7,515 nt of DNA, taken from contig CAYTCZ010000163.1 in the NCBI GenBank assembly GCA_964436315.1, forward strand, positions 1 through 7,515, written 5' to 3'. Every line of letters begins with the position of its first letter. Position 1 is the stretch's first letter. The notes below the pieces were generated by a model. The model searched no databases, was not told the origin of the DNA, and saw only the letters and a list, made by a program, of their open reading frames with translations. The position numbers and the translations under genes were made by a program. Shown here in pieces: positions 1 through 5,379 of the stretch. The DNA comes from CAYTCZ01 sp964436315. GTDB taxonomy: Bacteria > Actinomycetota > Thermoleophilia > Gaiellales > Gaiellaceae.

Positions 1-132
1 AAGCTGCTTGGTCTCATCCGTCCCCGACGACACCGCACCTACCGGGATAGGCTCTCAAGGGAAATTTGCTCCCTCGGTCCCTGATAACATCACATTCCGC
101 GGCGCGATATCCTCTCGAAGCCGTTTGTAGCC
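1..132. other. Left-edge region upstream of the permease, no identifiable gene
   Basis: I recognise no gene here. On the plus strand one frame is open from base 2 to a TAG at 128-130, two bases before the permease ATG, and another is open from base 1 to a TGA at 82-84. Either could be the tail of an upstream gene, but both use rare or A/T-ending codons (ATA twice in the longer one) and neither peptide resembles a transporter component. A weak dyad, AGGGA/TCCCT around a 7-base loop near 59-75, is too short to call a terminator. No convincing Shine-Dalgarno sequence precedes the permease; the nearest purine stretch is a GAAG about 12 bases upstream of its ATG. Confidence 0.4.
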
Positions 133-1068
133 ATGGCTACGTTCGTCGTCCGTCGGATCCTCTGGGTGATCCCGATTCTCCTCGTGGTCATCCTCATCAC
201 CTTCCTGATGATGAGACAGATCGGCGGAACTCCGTTCCGAACCACCGAACGCGCTATTCATCCGACCATACAGCGCAACCTCGAGAAGAAATTCAACATC
301 GGCGCGCCCTGGTACGAGCAGTACGCGCTGTACGTCAAAGGCGTGTTCACCTGGGATTTCGGACCATCGATGGTTCGTCGAGACCGCACGGTCAACGACA
401 TCATCGCCGAGCACTTCCCGCGCTCGATCGAACTCGGGCTGCTCGCGTTCGCGTGGGCGGTCCTGATCGGACTACCGGCCGGTGTCCTCTCCGCGGTGCG
501 TCAGAACTCGCTCTTCGACTACGGCGCTCAGATCTTCGCCGGGCTGGGCTCGGCGATTCCGAGCTTCCTCGTCGGCACTCTCCTGATCTACTTCTTCGCG
601 CTGAAACTCGGTGACTTCACGGGCCTCCCGACCAACGGCTGGGCGAGTTGGCGACACAAGATCCTGCCCACGTTTGCGCTCTCCCTGGTGCCGATGGTGG
701 CCATCGCTCGACTCGTGAGGGGTTCGATGCTCGAGACGCTCCAGCAAGACTACGTCCGGACGGCGCGAGCGAAGGGGCTCCGCCACCGCCGCGTCATCAC
801 GGCGCACGTGCTGCGCAACTCACTTATTCCAACGGTAACGGTGCTCGGTCCCGTTCTCGGTTTCATCGTCACTGGATCATTCGTCATCGAACAGATCTTC
901 GCGATTCCCGGGGTCGGCCGATACTACGTCGAGTCAGTCCAGAGCCGCGACTACACCACCGTCATGGGCCTGACCGTTGTCCTCACCCTGCTGATCGTGC
1001 TCGCAAACCTGGTCGTCGACCTCCTGTACGGCTTCCTCGATCCGAGAACACGCGAGGGGAGAAGCTAG
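133..1068 (+). CDS. ABC transporter permease, DppB/OppB type (peptide/nickel family)
   Basis: This is the inner-membrane permease half of a peptide-type ABC importer; it forms the translocation channel with a DppC-type partner, driven by DppD/DppF ATPases. The 311 residues match the usual DppB length. Six hydrophobic segments are visible at about 9-28, 98-121, 135-157, 178-196, 234-255 and 276-302, with a large periplasmic loop after the first, as in this family. The ATPase-docking EAA loop lies at 205-232 and contains YVRTARAKG and HVLRNSLIP. The family signatures E-x-x-F-x-IPGVGR (253-263) and C-terminal LDPR (302-305) are present. The ATG at 133 starts the typical first helix directly. The next gene is convergent and shares the stop region, so no DppC partner or ATPase follows. 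The substrate (dipeptide, oligopeptide, nickel or other) cannot be read from the permease. Confidence 0.95.
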   Translation: MATFVVRRILWVIPILLVVILITFLMMRQIGGTPFRTTERAIHPTIQRNLEKKFNIGAPWYEQYALYVKGVFTWDFGPSMVRRDRTVNDIIAEHFPRSIELGLLAFAWAVLIGLPAGVLSAVRQNSLFDYGAQIFAGLGSAIPSFLVGTLLIYFFALKLGDFTGLPTNGWASWRHKILPTFALSLVPMVAIARLVRGSMLETLQQDYVRTARAKGLRHRRVITAHVLRNSLIPTVTVLGPVLGFIVTGSFVIEQIFAIPGVGRYYVESVQSRDYTTVMGLTVVLTLLIVLANLVVDLLYGFLDPRTREGRS

Positions 1069-1081
1069 CGCTTCCTCGCGT
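1050..1081. terminator. Hairpin centred on the shared stop codons, candidate two-way terminator
   Basis: Arms ACGCGAG (1050-1056) and CTCGCGT (1075-1081) enclose a second perfect stem, GAAGC (1061-1065) and GCTTC (1070-1074), with loop TAGC and a 4-base bulge at 1057-1060. That makes 12 base pairs, and the CTAG holding both genes' stop codons is at the tip. Being a dyad, it folds in either transcript. No U-tract follows in either direction, so a classical intrinsic terminator is not shown. A U-less terminator or a block to convergent readthrough is inferred. Confidence 0.45.
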
Positions 1082-1670
1082 CTGCGGCGCTGGATGCCTC
1101 CCAGCCACCCGTCGTGCCTTTGTACGTCCCGGTGAAGAGCGCCGTCGGCGTCTTCAGCAGAATCTTTAGGTCGACGAGCGGCGAGCGATTGTCGACGTAC
1201 CAGACGTCGAGCTCGATCCGCTCCTTCCACGGTAGGGAGGCGCGCCCGTTGACCTGGGCCCAACCTGTGATACCTGGCTTGACATCGAGGCGCCGGCGCT
1301 GCCGCGGCGTGTAGCGCTCGACCTGATAGGCGAGCGTCGGTCTCGGACCGATCAGGCTCATGTCCCCACGGAGAACGTTCCAGAGCTGGGGAAGCTCGTC
1401 GAGCGAGAGGCGACGAAGCACGCGTCCGGCACGGGTAATGCGTGGATCCCCCTCGTTGACCGCCCAGCCGGCGCCGATGGACTCGGCGCCCACGACCATC
1501 GTTCGGAGCTTCAGGAGCTCGAACTCGCGCCTGTGCCTTCCGACCCGTTTCTGGCGGTAGAGAATCGGGCCCCCATCGTCGAGCTTGATCGCGATCGCCG
1601 CTGCAGCCAGGAGTGGGCTCGAGACGAAAAGACCCAAAGACGCACCGGCGACATCGAGCGCGCGATTCAT
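1065..1670 (-). CDS. Initiating sugar transferase (small monotopic phosphoglycosyl transferase, PglC-like)
   Basis: Enzymes of this family move a sugar phosphate from a UDP-sugar to undecaprenyl phosphate, the first committed step of surface glycan synthesis. The 201-residue product is the minimal PglC-sized form, without the large N-terminal membrane domain of WbaP/WcaJ. It has one N-terminal hydrophobic helix (about 7-29), expected to re-enter the inner leaflet. The core motifs follow in order: GPILYRQKRVG (34-44), LLKLRTM (52-58), DPRITRAGRVLRR (75-87), the catalytic Asp-Glu pair D91-E92 in SLDELPQLWNVLRGDMS, LIGPRP (106-111), GITGWAQVNGR (133-143), and D155-x-WYV. The ATG at 1670 is chosen because the conserved domain starts there, an AGGA-containing ribosome site sits 5 bases upstream, and ATG overlaps the TGA of the preceding glycosyltransferase gene. 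Its stop overlaps that of the permease. Sugar specificity is not predictable here. Confidence 0.95.
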   Translation of the reverse strand: MNRALDVAGASLGLFVSSPLLAAAAIAIKLDDGGPILYRQKRVGRHRREFELLKLRTMVVGAESIGAGWAVNEGDPRITRAGRVLRRLSLDELPQLWNVLRGDMSLIGPRPTLAYQVERYTPRQRRRLDVKPGITGWAQVNGRASLPWKERIELDVWYVDNRSPLVDLKILLKTPTALFTGTYKGTTGGWEASSAADARKR

Positions 1671-2803
1671 CTCGTTCCTTCCGCCTTCTCCCAGACTGCA
1701 GGAACACCGAAGCGCAGGTAGCGGACGAGCGCGGTAACGGTCGCGCTCGTGACAAGCACGTAGTAGTAGGCGAGTGCGGCGCCGGGGATCGGGAGCCGGG
1801 CACGTCCAGCGGCCGCGAGCGCGAGAAAGCCCAGCTGGTTGGTGAGCGCGAACCGGTAGAACCCGCTCTCTCGTGCGAGCGCGGCACTTGCGGTGAAGAG
1901 GGCGATATGGAGCACTCCGCTGCCGTACCGCAGGAGTCGGTGTGAGACGAGTTGGCCGAGGTACACCGGATCGACGTTCCCGAACATTTCGCCCTCGAAG
2001 AGCATCAGCCAACAGTGCTCGAACATGCGCTCTTTGCGTCGATACTCGTCCTCGAGATCGCGGGCAGGCTTCTCATGGGCAACGGAATCGGGTTCGTACA
2101 CTGCACGCCGGCCCCGCTGCACCATCACGTACGGAAAAGCCAGATCGTGACCAAAGCGTGGATCGACCTCGACGTAGTCCGAGCGGCGAAGCGCATAGAT
2201 CGAGCCGTTGCCGCCCGTCACTGAGCCGATGGCGGACTCCTGGGCTCGCAGCCAGACCTCGTAGCGCCAGTACGCACCCTCACGATTCGTCCCGTCGGCG
2301 TCGAGGAGGCTCAACCGTCCACAGACGTAGGCCGTCTCAGGGTCTGCGAAATTGGCGACGAGCTGTTCGAGAGCATTGGGAGCCCACGTCGAGTTGGCAT
2401 CCGAGAACGCCACGATCTCGCCGGCCGTCTCACGAACCGCCAGGTTTTGGGCAGCGACCTTGCCACCCCGCGGCGCTCGGATGAGCCGGACGCGCGGTTC
2501 CGAGCCCGCAATCCGCTCGACGATCTCGTCCGTCGCGTCGTTCGACGCGTCGGACGCGACGACGATGTCGAGTCTGTCCTCTGGATAGTCGAGCGCTAGG
2601 AGGTTCCTTAGCCGTGCTTCGATCACGGCCTCTTCATCGTGGGCGGCGACGATCACGGTCACGTTGGGACTTATCGGCTCCCTGCGCACCGGCCGCGGTC
2701 GAAGACGCGCGAGCGCCGCCGCCGCAAGCGGGTAGCCAGCATGCGTCCACACAAGGGCGCCGCCGGCAAGCCAGAAGACAATCCGGGGCAGAGCGTTTGC
2801 CAC
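1667..2803 (-). CDS. Membrane-anchored family 2 glycosyltransferase
   Basis: This is a GT-A fold inverting glycosyltransferase, expected to add a sugar from a nucleotide donor to the growing glycan at the membrane. The 378 residues comprise an N-terminal helix (about 8-30), a catalytic domain (about 47-265) and three C-terminal hydrophobic segments (about 293-311, 317-335, 342-364). Visible motifs are VTVIVAAHDEE (48-58), the nucleotide-binding DASND (85-89), the metal-site equivalent SDAN (134-137), TGGNGSIYALR (196-206), the acidic segment GHD (218-220) where relatives usually show two acidic residues, and RRKERM (255-260) as the Q/RxxRW-like acceptor motif. The start is GTG, 6 bases after the TAG of the upstream GT4 gene, with no clear Shine-Dalgarno sequence, so translational coupling is likely. 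The stop overlaps the next gene's start as ATGA. Donor and acceptor are unknown. Confidence 0.93.
   Translation of the reverse strand: MANALPRIVFWLAGGALVWTHAGYPLAAAALARLRPRPVRREPISPNVTVIVAAHDEEAVIEARLRNLLALDYPEDRLDIVVASDASNDATDEIVERIAGSEPRVRLIRAPRGGKVAAQNLAVRETAGEIVAFSDANSTWAPNALEQLVANFADPETAYVCGRLSLLDADGTNREGAYWRYEVWLRAQESAIGSVTGGNGSIYALRRSDYVEVDPRFGHDLAFPYVMVQRGRRAVYEPDSVAHEKPARDLEDEYRRKERMFEHCWLMLFEGEMFGNVDPVYLGQLVSHRLLRYGSGVLHIALFTASAALARESGFYRFALTNQLGFLALAAAGRARLPIPGAALAYYYVLVTSATVTALVRYLRFGVPAVWEKAEGTR
1676..1682 (-). promoter_or_regulatory. Ribosome binding site of the sugar transferase gene
   Basis: On the minus strand GGAAGGA ends 5 bases before the ATG at 1670. It lies inside the last codons of the upstream GT2 gene. 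It fixes the start at 1670 rather than at an in-frame start as far upstream as 2012, and it suggests the gene can be initiated in its own right as well as by coupling. Confidence 0.75.
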
Positions 2804-2809
2804 AACGGA

Positions 2810-3811
2810 CTACCGTAACGCAGCGGAATACGCCGCAAGCGTCTGCGTGGTGACGGTGTCCCAGTCGCAGAGTCGGGCGACCCGCGCGCGGCCGGCGGCC
2901 CCAAGCCGGTGGCGAAGAGCCTTATCCGCCAACAGTCGATCGACCCCGGCCCGCAGAGCGCCGGGGTCGAAGGCGCGCACGAGTATCCCGGTCTCTCCGT
3001 CGACGACGAGATCGCGAAGTCCCCCGACGGCAGTTGCCACCACCGGCTTGCCGAATGCCATCGCCTCTGCGCAGGCGAGACCGAAGCCCTCGCGTCTCGA
3101 TGGACAGACGACGATCGCCGCCCGACTAAGTCGGTGCTCGTACTCCTCCCGGGGCACGAAGCCGAGCGCGCCGGGGACGTCCCGCCGAAGCGGACCGTCG
3201 CCGACGATGACGAGGTTCAGACCGTCGGCCGCCGCCAGAAGATCGGTCACGCCCTTCTCAGGAGAAAGCCGTCCGACGTAGAGCACTTCCGGGGGCTCGG
3301 CCTCGTCCCCGTCAACGTCCGCCGGCAGCTCGACGCCATTTGGTATCACCTCGACCGAGTGGGCGCCCAGCGCGATCGCCTCACGCGCGAGTGAGCGCGA
3401 CACCGCAATGACCGCGGAGGCACGATGCATGACGGCCCGCGCCAGTCGCGGCGCTCTCCTCGCGACCTCGACGTCGGTCCCGTGAAGCGTCACCACGAAC
3501 GGCTTTCCCGAGAGGACCGCGATTCCACCGGCCGGTAGCCAATGAGCATGGACCAGATCGGCTGTGCGGGCCGCTCGGCGAATCGAGCTTGTCATGGAGG
3601 CGACAAGAGGTGCGCCGGCCCAGGGACGCTTGCGAACGTTCGACGCGACGCCTCGGTCGTACGCAAGTCCGAAGTCCCGATACCGACCCGGTGCGACAAC
3701 GTCTACTTCGATCCCTCGCGCCTCGAGACGCTCGACAGCGTCGGCGATGAACCGCCCTGCGTAGTCGCCGTCGAAGCGTGGATACGACGTGGTTAGGACT
3801 GCGACTTTCAC
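2810..3811 (-). CDS. Family 4 glycosyltransferase (GT-B fold)
   Basis: This is a retaining glycosyltransferase that probably extends the lipid-linked glycan in the cytoplasm. The 333 residues form two Rossmann domains. The N-terminal acceptor domain shows VKVAVLTTSYPR (1-12), HAHW (88-91), HGTD (110-113) and IPNGV (156-160). The C-terminal donor domain shows YVGRLSPEKGV (178-188), the EX7E pair E241...E249 in EGFGLACAE, GKPVVAT (254-260) and GETGILV (272-278). The GTG at 3811 is preferred because the Rossmann strand begins with it and it overlaps the upstream stop as GTGA; a longer start at 3937 would add 42 residues that are only the other-frame reading of the upstream gene. No Shine-Dalgarno sequence is apparent, consistent with coupled reinitiation. 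It is somewhat short for GT4 enzymes (often 350-400), but no motif is missing. An 11-base-pair inverted repeat lies within the gene at 2940-2970. Confidence 0.94.
   Translation of the reverse strand: MKVAVLTTSYPRFDGDYAGRFIADAVERLEARGIEVDVVAPGRYRDFGLAYDRGVASNVRKRPWAGAPLVASMTSSIRRAARTADLVHAHWLPAGGIAVLSGKPFVVTLHGTDVEVARRAPRLARAVMHRASAVIAVSRSLAREAIALGAHSVEVIPNGVELPADVDGDEAEPPEVLYVGRLSPEKGVTDLLAAADGLNLVIVGDGPLRRDVPGALGFVPREEYEHRLSRAAIVVCPSRREGFGLACAEAMAFGKPVVATAVGGLRDLVVDGETGILVRAFDPGALRAGVDRLLADKALRHRLGAAGRARVARLCDWDTVTTQTLAAYSAALR
2940..2970. repeat. Perfect 11-base inverted repeat inside the GT4 gene
   Basis: TCGACCCCGGC (2940-2950) and its exact reverse complement (2960-2970) flank a 9-base loop. 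On the minus strand they encode residues of the C-terminal FDPGALRAGVDR segment. The dyad would make a very stable hairpin in the message about 130 bases before the stop. No function is evident and it may simply follow from GC-rich codons. Confidence 0.5.
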
Positions 3812-5178
3812 CGCCGCGCGAAGACCAGCGGAGCCGCAAACGCGAACATCGCGAAGACGAAGAAGTAGTAGAACTGCATCGTCAGGTAGAAGGCGTTGGC
3901 CGCAAGAGTGCCGACGAGGGCGGCTGTGAGCCCCCACGACAACGGCCTCACTCGCGCAGCAGCCAGCGAATCCCCAGCGGCAGCGAGCGATCGCCCAAGT
4001 CGGCGGAACGCACCGAGTCGCACGAAGAAGTACACGAGGTACGCAAGGAAGAGCACGGTTCCGATGATTCCCGTCTCCGTGAGCAGCGCTATGTAGTACG
4101 AGTGCGGGCCCCAGTTTGTCCGCCCGGTGATGAATTCGAAGTACGTCGAAAACGTGTTCAGTCCGAGCCCGAATAAGGGGTTGTCACTGAGCACCGGCGG
4201 CAGCAGCTCATAGATCTCCAGATGGACGCGCGACGAGCCTCCGCTCAGGCTGGTTCGGGCGCGAAAGACCGTCTCGAAGAAACTCGTCCGTTGAGCGACA
4301 ACGGCGGCCACAATCGCCGCGACTCCGAGGAGCGGAATGAGAAACCGCGGTTTGAGAAACAGTCGGTGATACGGGATTGCCAGAACGAACAACCCGGCCG
4401 CCAGGCCGAGGAGACCGCTCCGTGAGAGGGTCGCCAGCTCCACGATGAACAGGAACGCCAACAGCACCGCGAGCGGGAGCCGCAGCCGGTGTCCTCGCTC
4501 GAGCCGCAGGTAGACCGGAAGCAGCGTTAGGAGGGGAATGACGAGCACGATCCCAAGATGGTTCGGGTCGAGCATCAGCGCGTTGGTGCGAAACACCTCC
4601 TGGCCGTTCACCGCCCCGAACACGTTAATGCCGCCCCGGACCGTGCCGGTGATCGGCTCGAGGACCACCTGGTCGAGATTTCCGCGCCCAGCCTCGGCGT
4701 AGCCGAGCTCGAATAGGCCGTAGAGAGCGTTGAGCGTTATCCCTCCGACGAACCATCCGAGCGCCCGCCAGTAGTAGTCCTCCGATCGGCGGGCCAGATG
4801 GGCGGCGCCGGCGATCAGGAACGAGAAGTGGATCACGAACTTGACCATCCCCTTCGCGAACTGATCGCGATCGGCGACCGTCTCGACGTTGAAGAAGCCG
4901 ATCAAGTACACGATCGCGAACGCCGCGAAGAAAAGGGAGAGGATCGCGCACGTCCGAGGAAGTGCCCAGTCCCGGCGCTCGAATCGCGAGATCGCGAACG
5001 CCGCAACAAAGAGTGTGGCGGTGATGTCTGAGATGTTGACGTCGTTGCCTCCAACGTCCCAGCGAATGCGCTGAAACGTAATCGTGAAGACCGTGACGAA
5101 GAGAAGCGCGTCAACGACAGTGGTTCGAACGTCCGCAGCCGCCGGACGGGCGGGCAGCGTTGGCGCCTGAACGCTCAC
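3808..5178 (-). CDS. O-antigen ligase/polymerase family membrane protein (Wzy/WaaL-like)
   Basis: This multi-spanning inner-membrane protein is likely to polymerise or ligate undecaprenyl-linked glycan units on the outer face of the membrane. The 456 residues contain about ten to twelve hydrophobic segments, among them 21-37, 52-64, 77-95, 112-127, 139-158, 208-223, 234-249, 255-270, 280-295, 369-388 and 416-450. Family hallmarks are RTNALMLDPNHLG (197-209), LSRSG (251-255), a long loop at about 297-365 with GSSRVHLE (314-321), NPLFGLGLNTF (333-343) and GPHSYYIALLTETGIIG (357-373), the equivalent of the conserved HNxYL...ExG motif. The GTG at 5178 is chosen over the in-frame GTG at 5283 because GGAGAG lies 7 bases upstream and the extra 35 residues resemble no family sequence. 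It overlaps the next gene as GTGA. Ligase versus polymerase cannot be decided from sequence, though position inside a glycosyltransferase cluster favours a polymerase. Confidence 0.9.
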   Translation of the reverse strand: MSVQAPTLPARPAAADVRTTVVDALLFVTVFTITFQRIRWDVGGNDVNISDITATLFVAAFAISRFERRDWALPRTCAILSLFFAAFAIVYLIGFFNVETVADRDQFAKGMVKFVIHFSFLIAGAAHLARRSEDYYWRALGWFVGGITLNALYGLFELGYAEAGRGNLDQVVLEPITGTVRGGINVFGAVNGQEVFRTNALMLDPNHLGIVLVIPLLTLLPVYLRLERGHRLRLPLAVLLAFLFIVELATLSRSGLLGLAAGLFVLAIPYHRLFLKPRFLIPLLGVAAIVAAVVAQRTSFFETVFRARTSLSGGSSRVHLEIYELLPPVLSDNPLFGLGLNTFSTYFEFITGRTNWGPHSYYIALLTETGIIGTVLFLAYLVYFFVRLGAFRRLGRSLAAAGDSLAAARVRPLSWGLTAALVGTLAANAFYLTMQFYYFFVFAMFAFAAPLVFARR

Positions 5179-5379
5179 GAGTGGTCTCTCCGGCGAGCAC
5201 GCGCCCGCCTGGCCGCCCGATAACCGAGCAGGCCAGTGCGAGTGTCCCTCGAACACTCGCACGACAACTGATTTCGTGCCCACCCACTCGCGTTCATATT
5301 GGTTTGAAATCTGGGCACGACCGAGGACGCCGACATGCGCGCCGGCGAGGTGGCGTGTGTGTTTGCCGGGGAGACCACT
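5179..5379 (-). promoter_or_regulatory. Highly structured spacer/leader of the Wzy-like gene
   Basis: This is the largest spacer in the window. Read on the minus strand, a closing stem pairs 5379-5365 with 5194-5180 (14 of 15 bases, one C-A mismatch). Three dyads nest inside it: TCGTGCCCA/TGGGCACGA (5320-5312 with 5282-5274, 29-base loop), GTGCGAGTGT/ACACTCGCAC (5262-5253 with 5245-5236, 7-base loop), and an 11-pair stem CTGGCC-T-GCTCG/CGGGC-GGCCAG (5236-5225 with 5219-5209, one bulged T, one G-U pair, loop GTTAT). The last two share one base. The loop of the first dyad is the only A/T-rich patch (about 5293-5310) and contains TATGAA, a possible -10 element without a good -35. A 67-codon frame also spans 5378-5175 but lacks coding-like base use. 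An RNA-based control element is inferred; the dyads themselves are directly visible. Confidence 0.45.
5186..5191 (-). promoter_or_regulatory. Shine-Dalgarno site of the Wzy-like gene, inside an inverted repeat
   Basis: GGAGAG lies 7 bases before the GTG at 5178, an ideal spacing that decides the start. It falls wholly within the 15-base arm 5180-5194, whose near-exact complement follows the upstream gene's stop codon at 5365-5379. The site could therefore be hidden by base pairing in a readthrough transcript. Confidence 0.7.

Noticed and set aside
66..614. Plus-strand open frame of 182 codons overlapping the permease
   Set aside because: It is an out-of-frame reading of the permease gene, with Arg/His-rich composition and no motif.
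934..1887. Long minus-strand open frame of 317 codons across the permease end, sugar transferase and GT2
   Set aside because: It is a shadow frame: Arg/Pro/Ser-rich, no domain, and it overlaps three genes with clear motifs.
1671..2012. In-frame upstream extension of the sugar transferase to a start at 2012
   Set aside because: The added 114 residues are an Arg-rich other-frame reading of the GT2 gene, and a good ribosome site and ATGA overlap support the ATG at 1670.
2531..2561. Perfect 9-base inverted repeat CGTCGCGTC/GACGCGACG
   Set aside because: It falls in the conserved DASDASNDATDE segment of the GT2, where repeated Asp and Ser/Ala codons produce it; no other sign of function.
3812..3937. 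42-residue N-terminal extension of the second GT4
   Set aside because: It lies inside the Wzy-like gene in another frame; the Rossmann strand starts at the GTG at 3811, which overlaps the upstream stop.
5179..5283. 35-residue N-terminal extension of the Wzy-like protein from GTG 5283
   Set aside because: It has no family similarity and no ribosome site at 5283, whereas GTG 5178 has GGAGAG at ideal spacing.
5180..5379. The spacer as a small transposable element with terminal inverted repeats
   Set aside because: The 14/15 inverted repeat frames about 200 bases, but I see no flanking target-site duplication and no second copy, and the arms coincide with a stop codon and a ribosome site, which fits regulation better.
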